From Hyphococcus sp. (lineage in GTDB: Bacteria > Pseudomonadota > Alphaproteobacteria > Caulobacterales > Parvularculaceae): a DNA stretch of 64,000 nucleotides. Shown piece by piece: positions 34,376 to 43,155 of this stretch; position 1 is the stretch's first letter, and every line of letters starts with the position of its first letter. The stretch covers positions 248,001 through 312,000 of the forward strand of contig JANQON010000003.1 of NCBI GenBank assembly GCA_028289605.1. Reading direction: 5' to 3'. Below the pieces are notes generated by a model. That model did no database searches. It was not told the DNA's origin and worked only from the letters and a program-made list of their open reading frames with translations. Position numbers and translations under genes: made by a program.

Positions 34376-34978
34376 ATGGGCGCAGCAGTCAGGTTATTTA
34401 TCGGCGTTCCGGTGGCGATGTTCGTAACCGGCCTTTTGTTCCTCTTCATGTCCGCCATGATCCGACAGGATGTGCGGCTTGCTGATGCGGAGGACGCCAT
34501 CAACATCAACATCACGGCGCAGATCCAGGACTCCGACCTGTCGAATGCGTCGAAGGAATTCAAGCGGCCGACCCTGGACGCGCCGCCGCCGCCGCCGCCG
34601 GCGGTGAACGATCCGTCCAACCGTCCCGCCCTGGACGGCGTGCGCGCGGAAATTCCCCAGATCGACGCCAATCTGAATATCGGCAGCGGGTTCAACCCCG
34701 ACCGGGACGCCCAGCCGCTGGTGCGGATTCAGGACCCATATCCGGAGCGGTGTCAAAGTCGCGCGGGTTCTGAGGAAGCCGTGGTGGTTCAGTTTGACGT
34801 GACGCCCGACGGGACAACCACCAATATCGAAGTGATCGATTCTACCAATAGCTGCTTCAACCGCACCGTTGTTCGATCCGTGCAAAGATGGAAGTATCAA
34901 CCGAAAATTGTTGACAACGAACCGCAATGGCGGCGCGGCGTTCAGACGCGGCTAGTGTATCAACTCACGGACGAATGA
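34376..34978 (+). CDS. TonB-family energy transducer
   Basis: 200 residues. A transmembrane helix near residues 8-28 anchors the protein in the inner membrane. A short Pro-rich spacer (LDAPPPPPPAVNDPSN) spans the periplasm. The C-terminal TonB domain starts near residue 115 (DPYPERCQSRAG) and contains EAVVVQFDVTPDGTTTNIEV and VVRSVQRWKYQPKIV. The Pro-rich part is short, as in TonB2-type proteins that rely on TtpC-like partners. It starts 11 bases after exbD2. Cognate receptors are not in the window. Confidence 0.92.
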   Translation: MGAAVRLFIGVPVAMFVTGLLFLFMSAMIRQDVRLADAEDAININITAQIQDSDLSNASKEFKRPTLDAPPPPPPAVNDPSNRPALDGVRAEIPQIDANLNIGSGFNPDRDAQPLVRIQDPYPERCQSRAGSEEAVVVQFDVTPDGTTTNIEVIDSTNSCFNRTVVRSVQRWKYQPKIVDNEPQWRRGVQTRLVYQLTDE

Positions 34979-35040
34979 CGGCGCTGACACCTATACGTCA
35001 TTATGAAAGAAACTGATGAGTGCGAACTGCAGGCGATAAC

Positions 35041-36621
35041 ATGATTGAAAAGAACTGGAAATCAGCGCGGGTTTTTCTTTCCGCTTCTGCGGCGGCGCTC
35101 CTAGCGAATGTTTTCATCGCGCCGAGTGTCGCCGTAGCGCAGGAGTGCCCAGGTGAAGACAGCGGCCCTTCAAAAACCTTGTCGCCCCGCATCGGCCAGG
35201 AAGTCCAGAAACTGTATGAACTCATTCAGGCCGACCAGTATCAGGAAGCCCTTGTTGGGTTTAATAATCTCATCAACAGCCGCGGCGGCTCAATGAATGA
35301 GTATGAGCGAGCGACGACGCTTGAGTTACGGGCAAGCGTAAAAGTCAATCTTCAGGACTATGTCGGCGCGCGACGGGATATGGAAGCAGCGCTCGCCGCG
35401 AACGGCTTGCCGCCAAACCGAAACAATCAAATCCGTTATTACATTGCTCAGTTGCAGTTTCAGGACGGCGAATACCAGGCGGCGATCCAGGGGCTCAATG
35501 GCTGGATTAGTCTAGCGCGAAGGTGCAACACACAGGTCGACAACAGCGCTTGGTACCTCCTCGGCGCCGCCTATACGCAAGTCACGCCGCCGAATTGGAG
35601 CGCTGCTGTGACGCCTGCAGAGAACGCCGTCAATGGATTGGATCCGGCAAATCCGAATGAATCTTATTTCGGCTTGTTGAATTTGATCTACAATAACTTG
35701 AACGAAAACACCAAACGCGCTGCTTTGCTTGAGCGCATGATCAATTATTGGCCCGGAAAGAAAGAGTACTGGAGGCAGCTGTCTGGACTTTACTCGCAAA
35801 CCGGTCGCGACCAGGAAGCATTTTCCGTCATTGAAGTCGCCTATCGCGCCGGTCTGTTGTCGACCGAGGCGGAATTGTTAACGGTTGTTCAGTATTACTC
35901 CTATTTCGACAATCCCTATCGCGGCGCCAAGATGCTGGAGCGTGAAATCAACGCCGGCAATATTCGGCGCAACCAGGACAATCTCGTCCTGTTGTCGCAG
36001 CTGTGGAGCCAGGCGCGCGAACACAAGCGGTCCATTCCGATCCTGCAGGAAGCCGCCGGCAATTCGCAGGAAGGCGAATTGTCGCTTCAGCTCGGCCGGG
36101 TGCTTCTGGCCGATGAACAATACGCCCGGTCCCAGCGCGCGCTTGAACAGGCGATCAACAAGGGCCGGATGGATTCAAAAGAAACCGGCGAAGCGTGGCT
36201 GCTGCTCGGCACTGCCCGGTTCAGCCAGGCGGGACCGGAAGACGTCGACATCTGGGCGAGTTCAAAACGGGCCTTCACCAATGCGCAGCGTTATCCGACA
36301 GCCCGGGCGCAGGCGTCTCAGTGGATCTCTTATATCAACGCGGTCGAACAGACCTTCCGGGATCAAAAACGGTTGGAGGAAATCCAGCAGCGCGAACGCT
36401 GCGAGGCCGACCTCGATCGGATCGACGCGCAGCGGCGCATTCGCGATCTGCAAAACCGGCCGGCGACGCCTGAAGAGCTGGAATTCGAAGCGCGCGTTGA
36501 GGCCGAGTGCGGCGAGGATGAGGAGGCCGTCGCCGATGCGGACGGCGGCTCCGGCGGGGGCGGCGGCGGCCAGGCGGCCGGCGGCGGCGACGAAGACGAA
36601 GCCGAGGCGGAAGCGGAATAA
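35041..36621 (+). CDS. periplasmic TPR protein of the TonB operon
   Basis: 526 residues from MIEKNWKSARVFLSASAAAL, with a signal peptide ending near VAVAQE. The body is tetratricopeptide repeats (VQKLYELIQADQYQEALVGF, LGRVLLADEQYARSQRALEQ), followed by a charged region and a Gly/Ala/Glu-rich C-terminal tail. TPR proteins often close TonB2-type operons and are thought to hold the complex or receptors together. It follows tonB by 62 bases and precedes a strong terminator. Confidence 0.88.
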   Translation: MIEKNWKSARVFLSASAAALLANVFIAPSVAVAQECPGEDSGPSKTLSPRIGQEVQKLYELIQADQYQEALVGFNNLINSRGGSMNEYERATTLELRASVKVNLQDYVGARRDMEAALAANGLPPNRNNQIRYYIAQLQFQDGEYQAAIQGLNGWISLARRCNTQVDNSAWYLLGAAYTQVTPPNWSAAVTPAENAVNGLDPANPNESYFGLLNLIYNNLNENTKRAALLERMINYWPGKKEYWRQLSGLYSQTGRDQEAFSVIEVAYRAGLLSTEAELLTVVQYYSYFDNPYRGAKMLEREINAGNIRRNQDNLVLLSQLWSQAREHKRSIPILQEAAGNSQEGELSLQLGRVLLADEQYARSQRALEQAINKGRMDSKETGEAWLLLGTARFSQAGPEDVDIWASSKRAFTNAQRYPTARAQASQWISYINAVEQTFRDQKRLEEIQQRERCEADLDRIDAQRRIRDLQNRPATPEELEFEARVEAECGEDEEAVADADGGSGGGGGGQAAGGGDEDEAEAEAE

Positions 36622-36645
36622 GGCCTAGCGCGATGTGCGTTTGAG

Positions 36646-36676
36646 AAAACGGCCCCTGCTCAAGGGGCCGTTTTTT
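36646..36676 (+). terminator. rho-independent terminator of the TonB operon
   Basis: AAAACGGCCCCT pairs with AGGGGCCGTTTT around a GCTCA loop, followed by T residues. It lies 25 bases after the TPR gene stop. Confidence 0.9.
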
Positions 36677-36693
36677 GTCAGTGTTGGTTGATT

Positions 36694-36967
36694 CCGCTCA
36701 TCCCGGCGAAAGCCGGGATCCACGAAACGTTCGAAATCCCCGCAACACAATTTTCTCCTGCCACCGCAGAAAGCGATTGTCATCGTCGGACTTGTTCCGA
36801 CGATCTCAGGCCATGCGCGCGGTGCTAAAGGTCCTCGGAACAAGTCCGAGGACGACAGCCTCACTTTGCGGCGGCGCGGAAAATGGTTTGTCGCATAAGA
36901 TCCCGGCCCGACCGCGAAGCGGTCAATCATAGTCTGCGCGCCTTCGCGCGCGGGCCGGGATGAGCGG
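36694..36967. repeat. family A repeat with a nested family B copy
   Basis: The left end CCGCTCATCCCGGCG and the right end GGCCGGGATGAGCGG are family A. Between them, at 36778-36858, sits a whole family B unit (TGTCATCGTCGGACTTGTTC to GTCCGAGGACGACA). The family A inner segments CCCGACCGCGAAGCGGTCAA and TAGTCTGCGCGCCTTCGCGC follow it. The order suggests B inserted into A. Confidence 0.8.
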
Positions 36968-37007
36968 AAAGGTTGAGGACGCCCCTCAGCCCCCCGTTAA
37001 CCCCCGC

Positions 37008-37313
37008 TTAATACTCGTTGCGTTCGCCTAAAATGCGCCCGCCGTCGATGGCGTCCGGCGTGCCGGTATTGCACTCCAGATAGCCCTGGCGCCAACCGGC
37101 GCGGTAGGCTTCGTCGGCGTCGAACGCTTCCTTGTCCCGGGCCGTCTTGGTGGAAAAGCTCTTGTCCTCTTCATTCGCGGTGACGCAGCCGTCGCCGTAG
37201 CCGACGTGGAAGCTTGGCGATTCCCGCAATGCGGCCAGATTTTCATTGGTCGTACAACCGCTTGCGGCGATCACGCCTGCCGTCAGCAGGGCGCTGAGTG
37301 TCAGCTTGTTCAC
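37008..37313 (-). CDS. small lipoprotein
   Basis: 101 residues. It has a lipoprotein signal with lipobox AASGC, and then a soluble domain with GYGDGCVTANEEDKSFSTKT and AYRAGWRQGYLECNTG. Two further Cys could form a disulfide. No family is named. It is divergent from the DUF2336 gene. Confidence 0.7.
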   Translation of the reverse strand: MNKLTLSALLTAGVIAASGCTTNENLAALRESPSFHVGYGDGCVTANEEDKSFSTKTARDKEAFDADEAYRAGWRQGYLECNTGTPDAIDGGRILGERNEY

Positions 37314-37465
37314 GATTGACCGGTCTCCCTCGCGTTCTGTCAGGCCAGCCTATCAAAGGCGGCGGGCGAGGTCTTTTAAAAATACGCTAGGTCAACGAAA
37401 TCCATCGTTAACGGTGTTCCCTTTACAACGGTGTGTCGAAACAGGGCTGAGCCCGAAAAGGAATT

Positions 37466-38662
37466 ATGTCTGATTACGACGCCGCCGGAGACGCCGGTCC
37501 CGCGCCGGATGCGGAGACCATGCTGACGCCGATCACCCGTATCGGCACGACGCCGCGCGCGCAGCTGGTGCGTAATCTTTCCGATATCGTGGTGCTGCCG
37601 TCTGGTCAGATTTCCGCCAACGAGCGCTCCTTCGTGGCCGACATGCTGCTGCACGCCGCCGACAAGGTGGAGCCTGAACTGCGCGCCGAGGTCGCCACCC
37701 GGGTCGCCCGGGTCGCGGAAAGCCCACCGGCGCTCTTGCGCATGCTGATCCTGGATGAGCCTCGCGTAGCGGAAAAAATCCTGGTCGGCGCTGACAATGT
37801 GCCTGAGGCGCTGTTGATCGAGGCGGCGCGGGAAGGAGACACGCCCCATCGATTGATGATCGCGCAACGGGTCGATCTTTCCACGGCGGTCGCCGACGCT
37901 CTCATGCAGCATGAGGAAATGGACGTCATCGAGGCGATCCTGAAACGGGACGACTGCTTTTTGTCGAGTTTCGTTATCAATCGCCTGGTGGCCATGTCGG
38001 CGACGAAACCCGTTCTGCACGGGCCGTTGCTGCGCCGGCGCGAGCTGGAGCCTGCGCACGGCTTCATGATGTTCTGGTGGGTCGACGCTGAGCGGCGCCG
38101 GCGCATCCTCTCACGCTTCGCCCTGGACCGCGGCATTATCCAACAGGCGCTTGAAGACCTGTATCCGAAAGTGTTTCGCGGCGCCGGCGATCCGGACACG
38201 GTTGTGCGCGAGTTGCTGATCCTGGCCGAACGGCGCCATCGTCCGCGCGGCGCCAACGGCGAGCCCGTTTCCATGGACGTGGTCCTGCGCACCCTGTCGG
38301 CGGCGCGTCGTTATCCGAGCCAGGAAATCGTTCACGCCATCGGCATGGTCTCCGGCATCAGCCGGGACCTTTCTGCACGAATTCTGCACGATCCGGGCGG
38401 GGAGCCGTTCGCCGTCATGTGCAAGGCGCTGTCGATCCCGCGGGACGATTTCTTTTCGCTCATCAATATCGCCGGCGCCGACGAGACGGTCGATCCCGCG
38501 CGGGCGGAATATCTCCTCTCCATTTTCGACAGCCTCGCGCGCGACTTTTCGCGGGCGGTGCTGCGCTACTGGGACTGGGAATCAAACCCGCGCATTGCGC
38601 AGATCACACGACTCCTGGGTCTCGACGACGACGATTTCATGATTGATCCGTCTGCGGCTTAA
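37466..38662 (+). CDS. DUF2336 protein
   Basis: 398 residues, helical and soluble. It carries the DUF2336 pattern, common in alphaproteobacteria: VVLPSGQISANERSFVADML, then EVATRVARVAESPPALLRML, and a C-terminal region with GEPFAVMCKALSIPRDDFFS. The repeats resemble HEAT-like helical pairs. Function is unknown. The gene precedes the ParA/RHH module by about 200 bases. Confidence 0.85.
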   Translation: MSDYDAAGDAGPAPDAETMLTPITRIGTTPRAQLVRNLSDIVVLPSGQISANERSFVADMLLHAADKVEPELRAEVATRVARVAESPPALLRMLILDEPRVAEKILVGADNVPEALLIEAAREGDTPHRLMIAQRVDLSTAVADALMQHEEMDVIEAILKRDDCFLSSFVINRLVAMSATKPVLHGPLLRRRELEPAHGFMMFWWVDAERRRRILSRFALDRGIIQQALEDLYPKVFRGAGDPDTVVRELLILAERRHRPRGANGEPVSMDVVLRTLSAARRYPSQEIVHAIGMVSGISRDLSARILHDPGGEPFAVMCKALSIPRDDFFSLINIAGADETVDPARAEYLLSIFDSLARDFSRAVLRYWDWESNPRIAQITRLLGLDDDDFMIDPSAA

Positions 38663-38869
38663 GTCTCAATTAAACCGTTTGTGCCAATGAACGTTCAGCG
38701 CCGGCGGCGGTCTTGCGTATCTAGGCTGCCGTCGGCGTTTGCTTTCCGGAACGGCGCTAATTTCCGGATAATTTGATTGAAATTTTCGCGGTCGATCACG
38801 CCCGTCGTTAACACGGCGATGCCATCATTAGACCACTGCCATTGCGGCCATGAATTCTTCGGAGGGCGC

Positions 38870-39586
38870 ATGTTCCCGTCTATGCGTGTTATCGTCTTCG
38901 CCTCTCAGAAGGGCGGCTCGGGAAAGACGACATTGTCCGGCCATATTGCGGTCGAGGCCGAGCGCCAGGGCGCCGGCCCTGTTGCGCTGATCGACACCGA
39001 CCCGCAAGGATCGTTGGCGAAATGGTGGAATGTCCGGAAAGATCCGAACCCGGCGTTTATTCAGTCGGTGTTCTCGAACCTGTTTTACGATCTCGACAGC
39101 GCCCGCGACGAAGGCTTCAAGCTGGTCGTCATCGATACGCCCCCGGCGGTGACGCGCGCCATTTCCGAGGTCGTCAGCTTCGCCGATATCGTTGTGGCGC
39201 CGACCCGGCCGAGCCCGCATGATCTGCGCGCCGTCGGTCCCACCGTCGACATCGCCGAAGCCCGAGGCAAGCCTCTGATCTTCGTCGTCAACGCCGCCAC
39301 GCAGCGCGCCCGCATCACCTCTGAAGCAGCGATCGCGTTGTCACAGCACGGCACGGTTGCGCCGACGACCATTCATCACCGCGTCGACTTCGCCGCCTCA
39401 ATGATCGACGGCCGCACGGTGATGGAAATTGATCCGTTCTGCCAGTCCGCACAGGAAATTTCCGCGCTCTGGAAATATCTCCATGAACGATTGCAGCGCG
39501 CTGACGGCGCCTATCGCGGCCAGGAAGACGCCGCTTCCGCCATGACGAACCCCCACAGTCGCGTCTTCGGCCGCCGGGCGGTGTGA
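38870..39586 (+). CDS. ParA-family ATPase
   Basis: 238 residues from MFPSMRVIVFASQKGGSGKT, placed after GGAGG at 38861; a 31-codon upstream extension has no family resemblance. It has the deviant Walker A KGGSGKTT with the signature Lys14 and catalytic Lys19, a Walker A' with LIDTDPQGSL, and Walker B LVVIDTPP. It is a ParA/MinD-like dimerising ATPase of the short chromosomal type without an N-terminal helix-turn-helix. It overlaps the next gene in an ATGA arrangement, which encodes a likely partner. No parS-like repeat is seen nearby. Confidence 0.9.
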   Translation: MFPSMRVIVFASQKGGSGKTTLSGHIAVEAERQGAGPVALIDTDPQGSLAKWWNVRKDPNPAFIQSVFSNLFYDLDSARDEGFKLVVIDTPPAVTRAISEVVSFADIVVAPTRPSPHDLRAVGPTVDIAEARGKPLIFVVNAATQRARITSEAAIALSQHGTVAPTTIHHRVDFAASMIDGRTVMEIDPFCQSAQEISALWKYLHERLQRADGAYRGQEDAASAMTNPHSRVFGRRAV

Positions 39587-40203
39587 TGACCGGCTACGCG
39601 CCCAACCCTGATTCATGTGAAAACGCCGCCGCGCCTCTGACATCAAGTTTGCTGGCGCGAAAAGGGCAGGCGACGCCGGCTGTCGACGCCGTCGCTCATG
39701 AAGGCGTCGACATCGACATGAATTCCATGGGCGCGCCGCCGCCGCGCAAGCGCGCCGTCAGCGAAGAAGCAATTGAAACCATCTACGCGGAAAATCCGCA
39801 GTCTGAGCAAGATCGCCCGACGCAGCCCAAAATCCGCGCAGGCGGCCGCCCGTCGCGTCAGCGCTCGGCGCCGCAACGCGAACCGATCACCATCGATTCG
39901 CCGCCACAGGCATGGAGCGCTCCAACCTCGCCGCGCCGCCGTCAGCGGCTGCTGACATCGAGTACGGAAAAGCGCTCGGCGGCGGGTCAGGGAACGTTGC
40001 GCGCGATCGTCACCTTCCGCATGCCGGCCGCCGACTTCGTGCGCCTGCGCCACGCCTCCCGCGACATGCGCGAGTCCTGCCAGTCGATTATTCTCGACGC
40101 GCTGAGCGCGTATCTCGACGCCAACGATGTGGAGAGCGTCGACGAAACGACGGCGGTCGAAGAAGCCATGCGCCTCGCCCGCCGCGGTCGGCCGAAAAGC
40201 TAG
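39586..40203 (+). CDS. RHH-like partner protein of the ParA ATPase
   Basis: 205 residues. The first 130 are disordered and Pro/Ser/Arg-rich, with a small conserved-looking segment SSLLARKGQATPA near residue 20 holding a basic pair. The C-terminal 60 residues read VTFRMPAADFVRLRHASRDM and ESCQSIILDALSAYLDAND, a ribbon-helix-helix-like pattern. It starts inside the ParA stop codon, so the two are translationally coupled. ParB-like adaptors often use a short basic N-terminal peptide to stimulate ParA, so this is a candidate cargo or DNA adaptor. That role is inference. Confidence 0.7.
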   Translation: MTGYAPNPDSCENAAAPLTSSLLARKGQATPAVDAVAHEGVDIDMNSMGAPPPRKRAVSEEAIETIYAENPQSEQDRPTQPKIRAGGRPSRQRSAPQREPITIDSPPQAWSAPTSPRRRQRLLTSSTEKRSAAGQGTLRAIVTFRMPAADFVRLRHASRDMRESCQSIILDALSAYLDANDVESVDETTAVEEAMRLARRGRPKS

Positions 40204-40280
40204 GCGCGGTAGCGCAAAACATCCGTTCGTTCCGACAGACTGTGTTGGGGATGACGGTGAGCCAAGCAGAAAACCAACGA

Positions 40281-40361
40281 TGTCGTCCTCGGACTTGTTC
40301 CGAGGACCTCTGGCAGCGGGCGCTGTCGCCTGAGATCGTCGGGACAAGCCCGACGATGACA
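40281..40361. repeat. family B BIME-like repeat
   Basis: An 81-base unit from TGTCGTCCTCGGACTTGTTC to GACAAGCCCGACGATGACA. It has two hairpins in inverted orientation. First of three copies in the 780-base gap between the ParA/RHH module and the antiporter operon; no gene is supported in this gap. Confidence 0.85.
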
Positions 40362-40445
40362 AATACGTCTTTTCTCGCTCATCCCGCCTTCGCGCGCTGG
40401 CGTCGGCGCGGATGAAGATGGCGATGAGCTCTTAAAAACCACCGA

Positions 40446-40526
40446 TGTCGTCCTCGGACTTGTTCCGAGGACCTCTGGCGGCGGGCATTGTTGCCTGAGA
40501 TCATCGGAACAAGTCCGATGATGACA
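40446..40526. repeat. family B BIME-like repeat
   Basis: Second copy in the same gap, differing at a few positions (ATCATCGGAACAAGTCCGAT on the right side). Its compensated base changes keep the right hairpin intact. Confidence 0.85.
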
Positions 40527-40608
40527 TTGCACCAGGCGAAAGAGATTTTTCCCAAACGACATCCGAAAAGAGCAGAGCCGCAAACGACGTTCTTGAAGAA
40601 TTATGCGG

Positions 40609-40710
40609 CGTCGTCCTCGGACGGTCGATGGTTCCCGTCCATCTCCATCCGAGGACCTCTGGCAGCGGGCGCTGTCGCCTGAGATCGTCGGGACAAGCCC
40701 GACGATGACA
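40609..40710. repeat. family B repeat, variant with extended left loop
   Basis: 102 bases. The left hairpin loop is lengthened by GACGGTCGATGGTTCCCGTC and following bases. The same longer loop occurs at 55870-55971, so this is a subfamily. Confidence 0.8.
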
Positions 40711-40985
40711 ATTTTCTCTTGCCACGCATTCGGTTTCGCCCCTCCAACCCGTTGATTTCCGCGCAAAATCTGCGACATTCACAAACGTTCTTGGAACGCC
40801 GCGCCCCTCGTCGCGCATTCGGCCGCGCGAGGGATCAGAGGTCGATGGTCTTAGGGCTTTACTCTCGCGTCTGCGGCGAATACGGAAATTTGCGGGCGGC
40901 GAAGAGCTGGCCGGCGGAAGGGTGAGGCCCGGCGACGGGCGAGGTCTGGCGGGAAACCGCCGGGCGAGGGTTGCGAAAAGGGACG

Positions 40986-41465
40986 ATGGGGCGAATTCTC
41001 GCACTGATTGTCGTGTTGACGGCGACATGGCTGCTGCTGTCAGGCTATTTCGACAAGCCGCTGCTGCTGGCGTTCGGCGTCGGCTCAGTGGCGTTAGCGA
41101 CGTGGCTCGCCGTGCGCGCCGGCATGGCGGACGGCGACGGTCTGCCTGGACACATTTTTCCCGGCATTTTCGGCTACATGTTGTGGATCACTGTCGAGGT
41201 CGGCAAAGCCAATCTCATCGTTGCGCGCCAGGCGCTGGCGGTAGAGCCGAAACTCTCGCCGAAGCTGTTTCTCGTGCCCAATCCGCCGCGCACGTCCGTG
41301 GGCAAGGTTATCTTCGGCAATTCAATCACCTTAACGCCCGGGACGGTGACCGTTGATCTGCGCGAGGACGAAATTCTCGTCCACGGGCTGACCGAAGATC
41401 TTTCCGATGTGGCGGGCCTTCGCGACATGGGCGAACGCGTCGCGCGCATCGAGCGGGGGTCTTAG
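40986..41465 (+). CDS. mrpE: Mrp antiporter subunit E
   Basis: 159 residues from MGRILALIVVLTATWLLLSG; a TTG five codons earlier is also possible. Two to three N-terminal helices are followed by the MnhE domain, with GYMLWITVEVGKANLIVARQ and LTPGTVTVDLREDEILVHGL. Subunit E is an accessory membrane protein of multi-subunit cation/proton antiporters. It opens a ten-gene operon reading E-F-G-DUF4040-B-C-D-D'-small-D''. Confidence 0.92.
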   Translation: MGRILALIVVLTATWLLLSGYFDKPLLLAFGVGSVALATWLAVRAGMADGDGLPGHIFPGIFGYMLWITVEVGKANLIVARQALAVEPKLSPKLFLVPNPPRTSVGKVIFGNSITLTPGTVTVDLREDEILVHGLTEDLSDVAGLRDMGERVARIERGS

Positions 41466-41469
41466 CGGC

Positions 41470-41778
41470 ATGTTTGCAGTCGCCACGGCCGCGATCATTA
41501 TCGCCATGACGCTCGCCCTCATACGGGCGTTCGCCGGACCGTCCCTCTATGACCGGGTGCTGGCGGGCAATTCGTTCGGCACCAAAACGGTGTTGCTGAT
41601 CGGGGTTATGGGCTTTTTGACCGGCCGGCCTGATTTTCTTGATATCGCGCTGCTCTATGCGTTGATCAACTTTGCGGCGACGATCGCGATCCTGCGGTTT
41701 TTCTCGTATCGCACGCCGAAAGGCGCCCCGGCGGAGCCGCAAAAGGCGCCCGCCGCCCCGGCGGAAGGAGACGCGTAA
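41470..41778 (+). CDS. mrpF: Mrp antiporter subunit F
   Basis: 102 residues from MFAVATAAIIIAMTLALIRA. It has three helices and the MnhF pattern: FAGPSLYDRVLAGNSFGTKT and DFLDIALLYALINFAATIAI. A Pro/Ala-rich tail follows. It begins 4 bases after mrpE and its stop overlaps the mrpG start (TAATG). Confidence 0.92.
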   Translation: MFAVATAAIIIAMTLALIRAFAGPSLYDRVLAGNSFGTKTVLLIGVMGFLTGRPDFLDIALLYALINFAATIAILRFFSYRTPKGAPAEPQKAPAAPAEGDA

Positions 41779-42116
41779 TGGATTGGGGCCTCATCCGCGA
41801 TATTCTCGCCTGGGCGCTGTTCCTGATCGGCGGCGCGGCGGTCGTCGTCGGCGCCCTCGGCATTGTGCGTTTTCCGGACTTTTACACGCGCTTGCACGGC
41901 GCCGGCGTCACCGACACGGCGGGGGCGGAGCTGATGATCTTCGCCATGATGCTCCAGGCGCCGAACTGGCTGGTGGTCGCCAAGCTCGGCTTTATCGCCA
42001 TCTTCCTCGGCCTGACATCGCCGGTGGCGACCCACGCCATCGCCCATGCGGCCTGGATGGTCGGTTTCAAACCCATGGAAGGTCCCGATCTTCGCTATGA
42101 CGGAGACCGGTCATGA
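41778..42116 (+). CDS. mrpG: Mrp antiporter subunit G
   Basis: 112 residues. It matches MnhG: LGIVRFPDFYTRLHGAGVTD, then LTSPVATHAIAHAAW. Three helices. It overlaps mrpF at the start and the next gene at the end by 4 bases, so translation is coupled. Confidence 0.93.
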   Translation: MDWGLIRDILAWALFLIGGAAVVVGALGIVRFPDFYTRLHGAGVTDTAGAELMIFAMMLQAPNWLVVAKLGFIAIFLGLTSPVATHAIAHAAWMVGFKPMEGPDLRYDGDRS

Positions 42117-42709
42117 ACGAGTTTGACGTCGAACTGTCGCCGATCCTGTTGCTCGATCTGTCGCTCTTAACGATGCTGTTGCTGGTGGCGATCGCGATGC
42201 TTCGTTCACGGCACTTGTTTGCGGTGGTGATGCTGTCGGGCATTTATTCGCTGTTGTCCGCGGCGTTTTTCGTCTCACTCGACGCGGTCGACGTCGCCTT
42301 CACCGAGGCCGCGGTGGGCGCAGGGGTTTCAACGGTGCTGATGCTCGCCGGGATGCTCTTGACGGCGCGGCGGGAAAAACCGTTTGAGGCGCGCCGGGTG
42401 CCGATCGCGCGCCTTGCGGTCTTCGCGACAGGCGCGGCCCTGATTTACGCCACCATCGATATGCCGACCTTCGGCGATCCCAACGCCCCGGCCAACGCCC
42501 ATGTGGGTCAGGCCTATGTGGAGCAAACGCCCGACGACATCGCCGTGCCCAACATCGTCACGGCGGTGCTGGCGAGTTACCGCGGCTTTGACACGCTGGG
42601 CGAAGTGCTGGTGGTTTTCACCGCCGGTCTTGCGGTGATCCTCCTTCTCGGCGTCGGATCCGTACGCGGCGGGCGCGAGGTCTCCGATGCGCAGGAGGAC
42701 AAGACGTAA
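42113..42709 (+). CDS. DUF4040/MbhE-like antiporter subunit (MrpA C-terminal equivalent)
   Basis: 198 residues. Residues 10-85 match DUF4040, with FTEAAVGAGVSTVLMLAGML. The second half resembles the MbhE-type or MrpB N-terminal region (FDTLGEVLVVFTAGLAVILL). In classical Mrp systems these domains are the C-terminus of the large MrpA, so here MrpA appears split, with its NuoL-like part elsewhere in the operon. Overlaps mrpG by 4 bases and shares a base with mrpB. Confidence 0.85.
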   Translation: MNEFDVELSPILLLDLSLLTMLLLVAIAMLRSRHLFAVVMLSGIYSLLSAAFFVSLDAVDVAFTEAAVGAGVSTVLMLAGMLLTARREKPFEARRVPIARLAVFATGAALIYATIDMPTFGDPNAPANAHVGQAYVEQTPDDIAVPNIVTAVLASYRGFDTLGEVLVVFTAGLAVILLLGVGSVRGGREVSDAQEDKT

Positions 42710-43149
42710 TGGAACGCCTGATCCTCAAAGTTACCACCAAGATCTTTTTTGCGCCGATCATTCTGTTTGCGCTCTATGTGCAGTTTCACGGCGACTACGG
42801 CCCCGGCGGCGGGTTTCAGGCCGGCGTTATCTTTGCGGTCGCCTTTATCCTGCACGCTTTTTGTTTCGGGCTGGAAGAGACAAAGAAAGTGCTGCCGCAA
42901 AAGGCGCTGATCGTCGCCATGGTCATCGGCGTTTTGTTCTACGCGGGCACCGGGGTCGCCACCATGCTCCTCGGCGGTAATTTCCTCGGTTACGACCAGA
43001 TTGATCCGGAATCGACCCATCACGCCGGACAGCATTACGGCATCCTGCTTGTTGAGTGGGGAGTCGGCGTCACCGTCGCGTCGACGATGCTGACGATCTT
43101 CTATCACTTTGCGGGCCGCGAGCCGGACATCGATCAGGAAGACTGGTAA
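42709..43149 (+). CDS. mrpB: Mrp antiporter subunit B
   Basis: 146 residues with four helices. MnhB signatures are FHGDYGPGGGFQAGVIFAVA, then LLVEWGVGVTVASTMLTIFY. It is integral to the membrane core of cation/proton antiporters. The start shares a base with the preceding stop codon. Confidence 0.93.
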   Translation: MERLILKVTTKIFFAPIILFALYVQFHGDYGPGGGFQAGVIFAVAFILHAFCFGLEETKKVLPQKALIVAMVIGVLFYAGTGVATMLLGGNFLGYDQIDPESTHHAGQHYGILLVEWGVGVTVASTMLTIFYHFAGREPDIDQEDW

Positions 43150-43155
43150 GGCCCG

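Noticed and set aside
40281-40710. Possible CRISPR array
   Set aside because: The repeats are 80-100 bases, palindromic, irregularly spaced and only three in number, with no cas genes; they are BIME-like elements.
40204-40985. Short frames in the gap before mrpE
   Set aside because: They lie in family B repeats and have no ribosome binding sites; one in-frame leader (40971) is only a five-codon alternative start of mrpE.
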